64,000 bases of DNA from contig JBLDXI010000034.1 in the NCBI GenBank assembly GCA_047495785.1, positions 1,054,001-1,118,000 of the forward strand, given 5' to 3'. Shown here in pieces: positions 21,501-32,357 of this stretch (positions within the stretch are counted from its first letter, which is position 1; the number at the start of each line of letters is the position of its first letter). Both the position numbers and the translations under genes were made by a program. The notes below the pieces were generated by a model, which did not search any database, was not told the origin of the DNA, and was given only the letters and a program-made list of their open reading frames with translations. The DNA comes from Lepidodermella squamata (taxonomy: Eukaryota; Gastrotricha).

Positions 21501-21556
21501 AAGCCGGTAGCGCATGCAAAAATGGAGCTGGCGAAGAAAATCGCGTTGTGTTTCAT
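18510..21556 (-). CDS. LamG-LamG-Cys-loop channel fusion, copy B (complete)
   Basis: Exons 20251..21556 and 18510..19939 join at phase 1 across a 311-bp intron (CAG/GTGAGC donor, TTTCAG acceptor), giving 911 residues. Residues 1-18 form a signal peptide. LamG-like domains lie at about 30-231 (ends FYRAALTEVEVKALFLTPC) and 254-498 (ends FYNVTLGKQEVFNLGNAC). The Cys-loop domain follows at about 540-760, with C680 and C694 around PFDTQN. Membrane helices are near 763-783, 791-812, 822-846 and 870-893, with only about 25 residues between helices 3 and 4. Because the intron splits LamG2, the lectin-like and channel parts are one product. It is expected to be a pentameric plasma-membrane channel; ion selectivity and ligand cannot be read from the pore sequence (PDVPDRAAFS). 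Confidence 0.88.
20059..20187. mobile_element. Ancestral hAT-type MITE in the intron of copy B
   Basis: It starts CAGTGCGCGAAG and ends GGTACGCAATG. The flanks ATTAGCGC and ATTTGCGC differ at one of eight bases. It is orthologous in position to 1122-1254 in copy A. Confidence 0.65.
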
Positions 21557-21821
21557 GGAGCTGCAATCGCGAAAATCAGTAAAACCAACAAAATGACGAG
21601 AAAAACCTGCTCACGAACTGTGAGATGTATTTTAATTTCCTGTGAAGCTCGAACCCTAACGCGAGGGTTGATTTCCAAGAGCAAAAAAGACCTGTGTTTG
21701 GCGAATTTCGTGTGTGCAATTATTTTCTTATATTGCCATTTTTATCGCAAAAATCAATGATTTCTCCGTTGAGTTTCCGTACGAGATCTGCAAATTGGAA
21801 ATGAATTCGAGAATTGTAAAA

Positions 21822-22145
21822 TTTGGTCCCCCACAAAGCAGCACGAAGCACTAAACAGTCCCTCCAGCAGGCGCTCAGGCTTAGCCTCTGATTTTCAATT
21901 AATGGACTAACCAAAAGTTAGTAAAATGAGTCATGAAAACTCTGCAATGTAGCTCAGACCTCAATTTGGGCCAAAAATTGTTTTTTGAAAATTTATAAGC
22001 CGGGTTCTTAAAGTTACTATGAGCCCATATTCAGCAAATTTCGCAGCTTTTGTCTTAATTAATTCGATTTACTGTTGCGTGGCGTGAGCACCGCTATTTG
22101 GGTTTATCCGCTTTGAAGCCTTCTGCTATGTGGGGACTCTTTTCC
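21822..22145. mobile_element. MITE with GTCCCC-type termini, absent from the paralogous block
   Basis: The ends read TTTGGTCCCCCACAAAGCAG and, inverted, AGTCCCCACATAGCAGAAGG. The duplicate block near 14085 lacks the insert, so the limits are set by an empty site. The ends are imperfect and the target duplication is unclear. Confidence 0.55.
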
Positions 22146-22255
22146 AATCATTCCAATATTCAAATTATCAGGTAGCTTCTCGTGGCACAGTGAAACAGTT
22201 TAACAGTTCTACATTTTAACAGTTTTATTTCCCGATTCGAATTATTTCAGGATTT

Positions 22256-22585
22256 TCAACACTTCCTAGGCCAAAAATAGCATCTAGAAAATAATGCTAG
22301 CGTGATCAGACCAGCCGTCGAACTGAAGGCAATACTAATCTTACTCAGCGTGATCGATTCGTTGTACTCGTGTGTCTTCCGATTCCTGCTGATTGCGATT
22401 AGTAATGCCGGCAATGAGCAGCAAAACATGCCGAAAAATACCGAAATAACAGCTAAGATTAACGCCTTCTCCCTCAGCTCGTCGGATCCAGGTTGATGGA
22501 GAAGGTACTCAGGTTCATGGAAGTGAACTGTAGTAGACAAAGATTCACGCTTAGCGTTACTATCACTACTACCCCGGTGATCCAT
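22256..22585 (-). CDS. CD225/dispanin-like two-TM protein, copy 2
   Basis: The 109-residue product begins at an ATG (MDHRGSSDSNAK) 58 bp after the ankyrin gene on the same strand. It has two hydrophobic helices (ILAVISVFFGMFCCSLPALL and ISIAFSSTAGLITLALF) separated by a polar loop, as in CD225/dispanin proteins. A donor-like GG/GTACAG in the last ankyrin repeat and an acceptor-like GGGGTAG just before SDSNAK would join the two genes in frame (phase 2). It could therefore be an alternative membrane-anchoring exon of the ankyrin gene rather than a gene of its own. Transcripts are needed to decide. Confidence 0.5.
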   Translation of the reverse strand: MDHRGSSDSNAKRESLSTTVHFHEPEYLLHQPGSDELREKALILAVISVFFGMFCCSLPALLIAISRNRKTHEYNESITLSKISIAFSSTAGLITLALFSRCYFWPRKC

Positions 22586-22642
22586 AGTAAAAAAAACGAG
22601 AATTTATACGAATTTATTATAATAAAGCTCTTCAGTAAAGTT

Positions 22643-25216
22643 CTAACTGAGCAATTTTTCGATTGCGCTGTACCCGTAAGCCGAGGCAATTTGCAGTGCA
22701 GTCATGCCAGATTCATTCTCAATTCCCTTATCGGCCATTTTCGACAGGAGTAAATTAACGATCCTGAGATTTCCTGATCTCACCGCAGCCATTAAGGGCG
22801 TATTGCCCCCCTCATCACGTGCATTCACATCCGCGCCATTTTCAGCTAGAGCCATAGTTAATAGGTAATTTTCGTTATTAACAGCATTCATTAACGGCGT
22901 GAGACCTGCTAAACCGATTGTGTTCGCATCAGCTCCCATTCCAATGAGGAATAAAGCGATTTCTGTCTTGTTCCAATAGGTCGCTCGGAAAAGGGCTGTG
23001 TTGTTGTTGTTATCCATCGCATCGATATTCGCGCTCCTATTCACGAGGAATCGAATCGTTTCCAACTGACCGTTATTCGCCGCGTAAAACAGCGGCGTAT
23101 CCCCGCTTTGATCTCTTGCCTCCAACTTCGCCCCAGCTGATAAAAGAACCCTCGCTAATTCGATGTGTCCAAACCAAGCTGCGTACATCAGCGGGGTTAT
23201 TGATTTCAAATCTTCCACGTCATCGACAGTTGCGTTTCTCTGAATGAGCCACCTTGCGATTTCAGCCCTAGATTCCGTGCTGTTTGGACACCTTGCAACA
23301 TGGTGAAGCAACGTTGCATTCAAGGCCGAGTAACATGTGCTATCAAGAGGTAAATTCCCAACGGAGATTTGGTTGGCATTAAGACCTTCTTTCGCGTTCA
23401 TTTCAATTGTCCCTATGAGTTGGCGAAAATTCTTCGAATCGCCGCGGCCGGCAGAGATTGCAAGTCGTTTGTACGCCTGGGAAATTCGTCCTTTTCGCAG
23501 GATTTCCACAATTTCCGGAAATTTTGCGTCGACTGCAAACCACTCTGCCGTAGCTCCAGATTTTCGCTCGACCGCGTCGATATCCGCCAAATTTTCAATC
23601 AAAATATTGACGATTTCTGTGTTCCGTCTTGCTACAGCGACCATTAGAGGGGTTAAGCCGTTTGAGTGCCTTAAATTAGGATCAGCCCCATTTTGTAACA
23701 GGGCAGTAGCTAAATCTTTAGTCCCGAGATACGCAGAGTTGATCAAAGCACTTTGGCCATCAATTTCCTGCTGGTTAACATTCGCGCCTCGTCTGATGAG
23801 CGTCATTGCTGATTCTGAGTAGCCTGAGAGGTAGGATGCTTTATTCAAAGCACTTTGCCCTAGTACATCGACGGTATTGATATCGGCGTTTTTGTCCAAC
23901 AGATGACCTGTGATCCAGGCGAAGTCGTGCCAGGCCGCGAACATGAGAGCTGTTTCGTTTTTGTAGTTCCTAGCATTAACGTCAGCTACGGATTCATTGC
24001 GGGATTCCGTCAGCTTAAATATCAGGTGGCGCAGACCAGTTCGTGCTGCGAACATAAGCGGCGTCATTCCATAGGCGTAATCTCGCAAGTTTACGTCCGC
24101 CTTTCTAGCCAGCATTAGTTCAGTAATATCTAAGCGGTCTTTTTCAATGTCGGAACATCGTGCGACGTGGTGTAGGCAGGTGCCTTTCTCGGCACGGTAG
24201 CACCCAGCTCGGGGAGGGTGGTCGTAGGTGACTGCCCAGTCTGGGTCGAATGAGTTATTGGTTTCGCGATCAATGTTTGCGATGATTTGACGCACCATGG
24301 CAATATCGCCTTTGGTACACGCCTCGCCAAGTTTATTGTGCCACTCAATTACAACATTGGAAAACTGTAGAAAAAAAGCGGAAAATTTACAAAAAATAAG
24401 AATTATTAAACCAACCGATGTAAAATTTCTCCTTCCAGCAGAATCAGCCAATTTTGCCTTGTGAACGGACGCCATTGGATTTGAGAAATTCGTCGAAATA
24501 TTAGACCGATCTCCCATTAGCTTAATCAGTCTCAGGGAAGCATTTGCAAGATCCTGTAGTGCTTCGATAGTTAAATTGCCTCTGACTGTTTGATTTTCAG
24601 GGCTGATTCTAAGGGCTCTTATCGACGTCATGCTGTAATATCTCGGCATTCTAGTCGCGTTTTTCCCGAGCCCAGATTTTATGGTCGAAGCTCTGTTAGT
24701 AACAGTTCTTTTCCATGGTTTAGTCGTAGTGGACGGCGTCACTTTCGTAACTTGCTTTTCGAGATAATTAACCAACTCGAAATGCCGAAATGTTGTCGCA
24801 AGCGTCTGAGCTGTAAACCCGAAAGCATCGTCGGTTGAGTTGACATGGATTCCTCGTTTCGTAAGCAGTTTAGCAATGTCAAGCCTCGAAGTACTGTTAT
24901 TCGGGCAGCGGGCTGTATGCACTAGGCAAGTCGCATTACCAACGGGGTGGCATGACTTTGGTGCTCGAGCGGTTCCTTTTCTGTTTGCGTCAAATGCTGG
25001 TGGCGCAGTTCGGTCGATTTTTAAAATCAGCGATCGAACCTGCTCGGCATCTCCGATTGCACATGCTTCAAAAAGAGCTGGGTAAAGCTCTTCTTCAGCC
25101 TGGGAAATATTAAAATTAATCGTGAAGAAATAGTTTTGGAAAAATCAGACTTGCGGTTTTACTAACGCGTGAGTAAATTTGAGTAAAACGAGAGAATAAA
25201 CAAAATTTAATAACAT
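22643..25216 (-). CDS. Secreted or luminal ankyrin-repeat protein
   Basis: A short exon 25163..25216 encodes a signal peptide (MLLNFVYSLVLLKFTHAL). It joins in phase 0 over a 63-nt intron to exon 22643..25099, giving 836 residues. Three modules each start with a cap like EACTKGD and a Cys-containing line (CY...LHHVARCPNS), followed by ankyrin repeats (TPLM-AA, G-T-LF-A). A hydrophobic run (VGLIILIFCKFSAFFLQF) lies between modules 1 and 2 and may be a membrane segment. NxS/T sites are frequent. Ankyrin repeats are usually cytosolic, so a signal peptide and conserved Cys suggest an exported or ER-luminal protein. Its partner is unknown. The CD225-like frame follows closely downstream. Confidence 0.65.
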
Positions 25217-26497
25217 TTTACGAAAAACTGCAAAAAGATGCGGTTTCAATTGTCTCAAGTGTCGTGACGCGAAATGCTGGCTGTAAAACAAAGGCCTCAG
25301 ATGACAATAGCTTGTTCCTTTGTCTTCATTTTTTCAACTCTCACCTCGCATATGCGGGCATACCACCTCGTAAGTAGTGTAATAGAACGTGTAAGAATTG
25401 CTTGAATTTAGAGCCTTGCTGTTCACAAGCAAATGACTTTCGTCTGCGAGAATATTCATTGAAAAATTTGCCTTTTTGCATAGACAAGACCGACAAAAAG
25501 AGAACGGAGAGATTTGGCGTATTTTCTGATTTTTCCAGCTAACGGGAAATGGTGGTTTGACTTAAGGAGGGACGATTCTTCGATTCCTATATGTATTCAT
25601 TTAGTTCTTCTCGGGAATTTCAATTTTTTAACCGCAAATTTACAGCCCGCCCTAATATTTTACGCTGATTCAGAATACTAAATACTATCTAGTTAATCTT
25701 CCCGGAAGACTCTTCCGAAATTCCCAAGCTTTGAAGGCGCCCGAATCAAGGCAAATTTTAACATTTTTTAGACAACATAAAATAAAGATAAATGAGCGCG
25801 AAAATTGAATGAGGTGATTCATCTCGTTATTTTCAAAAAGTGACCTTTGACCCTAATTATTTCTGCAAACACTTTTCTCGTAAACCACCCAGCTGCGTCG
25901 TCCTAGCTTCGTCTCATGATTTTAATGGTTCGCACGACTGAATGTTTTACCGGGGAATCATAGCAATGATCCAGTGAACAATCAGTGTGCGCATTGGATT
26001 GGACTTGTAACGTGGTTCCACATTGGATCCACATTGGAGAGCTCAACGCTTAGCAGCCGCTGTATGACCTGGATTCATAAGTTTATTCATGCAAGAAACG
26101 TGTTTCCTAGATTGCTTAGAAAATCAGAAGCCCTTCGAAAGAAGACCTTTTACACCAACGGCTCAAATTCGAACAAGAGTTTGCACTTGATTGACCTGAA
26201 AAAAGTATCTGGAAAGTTTTTTGGTTCGGCGGAAAATACATGTAGAAGTTTTATGATGATCACGATATCACGATATATAAGTTTTATGATGATAATTGAA
26301 TTAATTATAGGTGATTGGCGTGCAGCAAAATCACGTTTTACAAGGGCGCCCCATATGTTCACAAAGCGAACAGTACGTGAATCACTGCGCATGTGCCATG
26401 TTGATATCTCGCCGAATCATCGATTCTTGTTTTATCAAGCTTGAGCTTCCTGATAGCATAGTTTAATTGCCATCATATTGCTCCGTTTCGTAGAAAA
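25217..26497. other. Intergenic stretch
   Basis: No supported gene. From about 26290 it becomes homologous to about 42500 onward, the 5' flank of the second F-box/ankyrin copy. Confidence 0.45.
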
Positions 26498-27058
26498 ATG
26501 GCCGATGTGAGATGTAATTACATAGGCCTGCCCTATAAAATAAAGTCTAAAATATTTCTTCTCATTCTTAACCGAGTCATTTTCATCATTAGTTCTTGGT
26601 GTGCAAACGGTATTTTCTGATCACTCTGATTGTGGAATTTTTCAATTCGAATTTTACTCATTCTTCAGCTGGCTGTCAGTGACTCGTTTTGGCAAGATTT
26701 TTGCAAGATTTTTAAGCCTGTGACATCAGGATAAGCACGAGATGATTGGTTTTTCGCGCGAAGAGATGAGTTTACTTGAAGCTGTACAAGAGATGAGTAC
26801 TCGTTTCGCGGAAGTCGCAAAAGTACGTACTAAACTATGCTGTTAGCTGATTCTCAATAAGTATTCCTGTCTTTCACAGGCACAATCGCTTGGCTTGAAA
26901 CTCGGAATATGCAGTTCAAAGTATTCAATAAACATGTTTTACGCGAGGCAAAGCAGCGGAAACGCACGTGTGCTTCCTGGTGACGGGATAGATCTCGATC
27001 AGGTTGGCTTCCTTTGCTCGGAATATCAACAGACTGAACTACTCCGACCTAAGCTGTG
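26498..27058 (+). pseudogene. Degenerate F-box region of ankyrin gene copy 1
   Basis: It aligns with the intact F-box exons at 42917-43518. The start (ATGGCC at 26498) and the GLPYKIKSK phrase survive. A one-base loss near 26610 shifts the frame to a quick stop, and a further indel puts a TGA in the second exon near 27056. Splice sites corresponding to the intact copy remain recognisable (donor about 26830, acceptor about 26880). So the F-box half looks dead while the ankyrin exon downstream is intact. Confidence 0.6.
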
Positions 27059-27236
27059 AAGCTCGTAATACTAAATTCTAAAATGATTCCTAGATGTCAA
27101 GTTCAAAATTGAAACCGATTTTTCGCAAATTTTCCTATCTTTTCAATCAATTCAAGGCGAATATGGTTATCTCTTTACCTCATTGAGTGTATAGTCTAAC
27201 ACTGCTCATTAATTAGATCTTTTCCGTTCGTTTCAG

Positions 27237-28703
27237 ATAACAGATACAGAGTCTGCCATACAATTGGTCGTCGATCAAAATAGAAAACAATTAACCGCTT
27301 TACTAGAAAAGGGAACGGTAGAAGTAAACGGATTTCCCCTATTGCGACCTTTAATTGTCGCAGCTGGAGTTGGCGACAGTGAAATCTTGCTTCAACTGCT
27401 TCGTCATGGTGCCGATCCGAACTTGAGAGACATTGCGGAAAATTCACCATTAACATCGGCTATTGATGCCGGCCATTTAGATATGGTAAAGCTTTTGCTG
27501 GATAACGGTGCCTGGATTAACAACAAGTGGAAGCCTGCTCTTCATACAGCTGTTGCCAAAGGTAATATCGAAGCTATTGACCTACTCATACAGTACGGCG
27601 CCGACATCCATATCAGAAATGAGAACGGCGAGAATTCGGTCCACGTTTTTGCACTCCGTTTTGGTGCAAATTACATCCGCCCCTTTGACTACGGACGAAC
27701 TGATATGCAGGTGAATTATAAGAGTTTTTCAGCTTTCTTCCAAAATGCCGGTTATGATATCCTCAAAGCACTGAAAAAGCGAAATGTTGACTTTAATGCT
27801 GAATGTAAATACGGGTTTACACCTTTAATGATCGCCTGCAAACGATGTGATCTGGAAATTGCTAGCTTCTTGATTGAATTCGGAGCCGATGTAAATCATG
27901 TATCAAAGTCTGTAAAGAGGACGCCGATTCTAGCCGCGATAACTCATAAACCATTACTCAAGTTATTGTTTGAAAAAGGAGCTGGCCAAACTCTGGAGAC
28001 CCGCAATTCAGAAAATATGACACCGCTGATGGCTACAGCTTATCTGGGAACTGACGGCTTAGACAAGTTCGAAATTTTCAAAATTCTTATCGATCACGGG
28101 GCTGAAGTAAATGTGAAATTCGACAATGGCGATTCGTTGTTTTGCTATCTACTAACGCATATGTTGTTCAAAGAGGCTTCATTGATAGTCGATCGAACTT
28201 CAGACCCGAATGAAGTTCAAACTTCGACTGGAATGACTCTACTGATGTTAGCTGCAAAGTATGCGGTAGGCAATGTGAATTTGATCGAGTCTCTTCTCGA
28301 ACGAGGCGCTAAGATCAATGCGCAGAATACAATTAACGGCAAAACTGCACTCATTTACGCGTTGGAAGCAATAATTTCCGATAACAATGAAATACATGAA
28401 CTTTCATTTATTTTCAAACAATTTGGAGCAAAGGACCGAAGGATGCGCGAGAAAAAGTATCGTAAAATAATCTCAGCTCTACTGGTTCGTGGTGCTAATC
28501 GCCTGCTGCGAGACAAAAATGGGCTAAACGCTAACGACTATGGTTTGCGTACTCGATGGCCATTATTTAACTGCTGTTGTAGTCGCTTATTTACGGTATT
28601 TCCTGTAATAGCTTGCGGAAGGGGCATTGTAATTTCGAAGCTTTTAAGAAGGGGGCGTAATTTAGGAGTAATTCATTATACTAGATTAATAATGGGTGGC
28701 TGA
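27237..28703 (+). CDS. Ankyrin-repeat protein (copy 1 of the F-box/ankyrin family)
   Basis: This is a single open exon of 488 codons after a good acceptor (CGTTTCAG at 27236). The repeats are clear: DSEILLQLLRHGADPNLRD, NSPLTSAIDAGHLDMVKLLL, GFTPLMIACKRCDLEIASFL, and others. There is no obvious ATG at the start, in keeping with its being a 3' exon of an F-box/ankyrin gene, typically a substrate adaptor for an SCF ubiquitin ligase. Its F-box exons are broken, so translation may begin at an internal Met or the gene may be a pseudogene. The stop codon lies inside a miniature element at 28695-28860. Confidence 0.65.
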   Translation: MTDTESAIQLVVDQNRKQLTALLEKGTVEVNGFPLLRPLIVAAGVGDSEILLQLLRHGADPNLRDIAENSPLTSAIDAGHLDMVKLLLDNGAWINNKWKPALHTAVAKGNIEAIDLLIQYGADIHIRNENGENSVHVFALRFGANYIRPFDYGRTDMQVNYKSFSAFFQNAGYDILKALKKRNVDFNAECKYGFTPLMIACKRCDLEIASFLIEFGADVNHVSKSVKRTPILAAITHKPLLKLLFEKGAGQTLETRNSENMTPLMATAYLGTDGLDKFEIFKILIDHGAEVNVKFDNGDSLFCYLLTHMLFKEASLIVDRTSDPNEVQTSTGMTLLMLAAKYAVGNVNLIESLLERGAKINAQNTINGKTALIYALEAIISDNNEIHELSFIFKQFGAKDRRMREKKYRKIISALLVRGANRLLRDKNGLNANDYGLRTRWPLFNCCCSRLFTVFPVIACGRGIVISKLLRRGRNLGVIHYTRLIMGG

Positions 28704-28860
28704 GCGACCGTCGCAAGAAACTGAGTGAGTGTAGCAGAAACGTGAGTGAACATCGCAAGCATATCCAGTGTGTTGTAGCATAATCCCATGTAAAGTTTGC
28801 TACATTCACTCAACATTTGCGACGCTCACTCGGCTTTTTGCAGCGCTCACCATTTAACTC
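28695..28860. mobile_element. MITE with 10-bp direct repeats that supplies a stop codon
   Basis: ATTAATAATG occurs at 28685-28694 and again at 28861-28870. The sequence between has imperfect inverted arms (GTCGCAAGAAACTGAGTGAG against GTCGCAAATGTTGAGTGAAT, right arm inverted). The TGA ending the ankyrin frame is at its left edge. A 9-10 bp duplication is typical of Mutator-like elements. Confidence 0.55.
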
Positions 28861-30305
28861 ATTAATAATGTTATAAACAACAACAATCTCTCTATGCTTG
28901 TTATGACATTTCACAACTGTCACATTAATTATAATGAGATCAATAGACAAAAGACTTGAATACCGACCTAACATTGTAAGAAAGAGAGAGAGAGAGAGTT
29001 ACTTTCCATTTTGAAATTAATATCAGAATAAAAGAAGTAGTAATATCCTAACCCGCTGGGACTTTTGAACCCTCCCGAAGATCGTTGTCAGTTGTCAGTA
29101 GCGGGGAAAATCATCATTTAAACACCCGTCACGGGACATGACGTTAAAAAAACGAGCATGAGACTCTATTGTTTCAATGTTAGTTTTCAAGTGTTAAACT
29201 TGAGTAAAAACGAGAATAAGTTGCTCTTTTCTCTTCTCACAAAAAGCGCTAACTATTTTTATCAAAATTGAAAATGTCGATAGCGCTTGCCATTCTTCGA
29301 CAGCATCTTAACGTTCGGAGCGAATCTCATGCCATTATGGGCATTTCTAAACTTTAAATATATGTTTTCAAGTTATGTATGCCTGCAACTCTATGGGAAT
29401 TTTCGCTGCTTAAATTCTCTCACTCCGCTACCTATGCTCCTATTAAGCTAGCTATCACGTTTGGCAATTCATTGCTTCTGATTCAATTATTCACTACTCG
29501 TGATTGCGGAACTTTTATTACGTTTGAATTAAAACAATTAAGCGAAATTAATACTTGTTAACCATACTAACCACTTGTCTTTTGGCTTTGGAAAATTGAA
29601 AAATCACAGCATCACGAAAATTGATATTTCGGGAGATAACCAAATTGAATTTTGAGGAAGTACGGCCAATTCGTAGGGCTGTTTAGAATATGTCTCGCGA
29701 ATTACTGTCCAATGGTCACTTCATCTTCACCCCCTTGGCAGTGTGCGAAGTAGGATCCGGGAGCTGAGGTGGTGTTTTCTACCTGTTTTCTAGGACCCAG
29801 CCGAAGAAACCAAAGGGCCCCCCCCCTGTGGTTTTTTCAGCCTTCCTCTGGTTAGAGTCCTGGAGCTGGGGTGTCGCGATACCCCAGCACCCCTGTACTT
29901 CGCACCCCTTGGGAACCCGGTTTTTTCGGACTTTGATTTTTTTGATTGTTGAATGCGTGTGTATTAGATGCAGGCGAGGCGAATGATTTTACGTATAGAA
30001 ACTTCAGTCTCGGTGTCTGAAGCTTTCAAAGCCTATCCCCACGATTTCCAATCAATAAGAGGAAACTGAGCGGGGTTGATTAGACAGTTGAAAAGCTTCA
30101 AGAAACTCAAGGATGGCAATTATGTCAATCAGCGCATCATGCCTTAAACTGCGTGGAATGCCTGCGAGACATGTGCGAAAATGCGGAACGCCAGGATTCC
30201 TGCATTGTCTGCGCATCACAGCAAGTAAATCAATCAATTTTCAGCCTCAACCTTCTAGTTTAAAAGATGTTTTCACACTGATAAGCTAGGCTTACCCATG
30301 TCGCA
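28861..30305. other. Intergenic stretch before GPCR copy 1
   Basis: No supported gene. It contains a GA run near 28984 and the hAT-type element at 29739-29904. The part near 30085-30120 resembles the sequence near 44705, the 5' flank of GPCR copy 2. Confidence 0.45.
29739..29904. mobile_element. hAT-type MITE, sister of the 14664 copy
   Basis: It begins CAGTGTGCGAAGTAGGATCC and ends GTACTTCGCA. CCCCTTGG lies on both sides (29731-29738, 29905-29912), an exact 8-bp duplication. Most of the 166 bp match 14664-14827. Confidence 0.8.
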
Positions 30306-31512
30306 ATGATTGATAACCACAGCAACTATTCGCTAGCCGTTATCGTCAACAGTGGATGGTTGTTAGCCAACTTAACCGAGCAAGGCTACGGTCGTGCTAA
30401 GGAGTATTTCGTTGGCTATAGCCACGATTTAACATCTATGAGCATGGCAGACCGATTAGGATTTCCAATTGTCTCCGGCTTATTGACATTGGCCCTGATA
30501 CCAACCTGCATCTTCAATTTGATCACCCTTGTCCGACGTGGGGTTAAACGGGATTTCCTAATGCTTGCCATATTTCTCCATATTCGAAGCATCCTATTCG
30601 CCATTGTCGCAACACTGCTCTTCACCGCTCCTGTTAGAACTGGAGGCTGGGACTGGCCTGAATGGACTTGTGGTACTTTCTTTGTCTTAGCGTGGGTCAC
30701 AGGAGTTTACGGAACCAACATAGAATCTCTTATATCATACGAGCGAAGGATATGTCTAACTTCAAAATCGATCAATTATCGAACAAATACGGTTAAGATT
30801 CTGGCCATAGCTCTGGCGCAACTCATTTCATGTACCTTGATGAGTCTCGCCTTTCTGATATGGCCATTCGGAACGATGAGGGTGAGAAAGTTTATTGTTG
30901 AGGGCTTCAACAACAATCAACCTGTTGCTCTCTGTTCGTGTTGGGATTTCAACTTCATCAACGATTTCGACACCTCATTTCTAATGATTCTCTACTACGC
31001 TTTGAACTACAATTTCGCTGTTTCATTTCTTGGTTACAACTATTGGATAGCATTTAAAAGCATTTCAAACCAAAATGATGTAGGAAGGAGTACTAATTTC
31101 ACTGGGTCATTGCAATCCTCATTGCCTTCGCGCAAAAACACTCTCTTCATGGAAAGACAGCGGCGAGAGATTTACCTGATGAAGTTGTCAGTTCTAATGT
31201 TCTTAGTTTTTGTAATTACCTTTCTGCCGGCTTTCTGGTCAACGTAAGCGACTGAACGTTTTTCATTTTTAAATTCAAATACTTCTTCATATTAGGCTTG
31301 CGGTTGCTACATGGCGGCTCGGTTCGTACCACATCGAAGTTGCATGGGTTCGGAAGTTTTCACTATGTTTTGTAATATTTGGCTCACTTGTATCGGCGAT
31401 TCTGCAATCCATATCGCCTGATTATCTCGAATCATGGTTTGATAGGTTTGGAAAATGGTGGACGCAAATTCGCGGCAAATCTTCTCGTGTAGATATTCTG
31501 CCTGATAAGTAG
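30306..31512 (+). CDS. Rhodopsin-like GPCR, copy 1
   Basis: Exons 30306..31243 and 31296..31512 join at phase 2 (AAC/GTAAGC, ATTAG) to give 384 residues. Hydrophobic helices include LTLALIPTCIFNLITLV, FLMLAIFLHIRSILFAIVA, FFVLAWVTGVYG followed by SLISYERRICL, and MKLSVLMFLVFVITFLPAFW. The last helix is in exon 2 (FSLCFVIFGSLVSAIL). The ERR after the third helix stands for the class A DRY motif; a clear NPxxY is missing. A Cys before helix 3 and another in the second loop could pair. It is a divergent receptor of unknown ligand, about 65-70% identical by eye to copy 2 at 45059. Confidence 0.75.
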
Positions 31513-31669
31513 GCTTTGGATTTCAAGTTGGATTGGACTTGTCATATGCGGCTATGACATTCGAAAATTGTTTGACATAAAAAATGCTTACTCTTTTGCT
31601 ACAAGTAATATTAAAGGCCAGGTCAGCAGGGTGGAAGTCTAACAACCATCTTCAATATTTGCACATTAT

Positions 31670-32357
31670 CAGGCCCGCCTACGTTACGGCTCTGCGCGCG
31701 CCCCTATTGGCCGGCCATTTCGCGCACACTGTTACGCAACACACGCGCGCCGTAAGTGCGTGCGTGCACAACTGAATCAATTTTAACCCAAAAAAGTCGC
31801 GCATTTCGCATATATTCTATCAGATTTATAAAACATAATTTCAACCGAAAAAATCTTTATCTATCGATATAAAATGTGCATGGTAGGTACGAAAAATAAG
31901 CAAACGTGGCTAACTTTAGGACATATTTACAAGGCACGCTCACTCGCCCAAGTCGTGGCCACTGTTATTTATCGCTAATTTTACCGCGCGCGCAGTTGTC
32001 AAAGAGTAACTTGAACATTTTGTGGCGGTTTTTATGCCAAAATGAAGGGAATTTAATCCTCTATCGATTGAATATAGGGTTCTCGCTCGAAAAATTGAAA
32101 GGGAAAAAGTTTTACGTGCACTGAAAAATTAGGTCGGGTGACCTCACGCGAGCGCACCACCAAGTAAAAATTGTGCACGTCAAATGTTTAATTCCAAAAT
32201 TTCAATCGTAACAAATCTATATTCAATCGATAGAGAATTCAATTTACTTCAATTTGATGTAAAAGCCGACGTGAAATTCATAGATTGCCCTTTGATTTCA
32301 GTTCAAAATGAGCTGACCAATAGGAGCGCGCGCAGAGCCGTAACGTAGGCGGGCCTG
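31670..32357. mobile_element. Inverted-repeat element with CAGGCCCGCCTACGTTAC termini
   Basis: The left CAGGCCCGCCTACGTTACGG and its inverted copy on the right extend over about 40 bp, and partly into the flanks (GCACATTATC against GAAAATGTGC). A second family member is at 59667-60194. No coding capacity beyond short frames. Confidence 0.7.

Noticed and set aside
23337-23822. 161-codon plus-strand frame in the ankyrin gene
   Set aside because: It is an antisense shadow of strongly coding minus-strand ankyrin sequence.
24357-24404. 47-nt intron in the ankyrin exon
   Set aside because: GT and a TTTCTACAG acceptor exist, but removing 47 nt would put the clearly correct ankyrin frames out of register.
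31584-32124. Short frames downstream of GPCR copy 1
   Set aside because: They lie in the inverted-repeat element at 31670-32357 and differ from the frames of its second copy.
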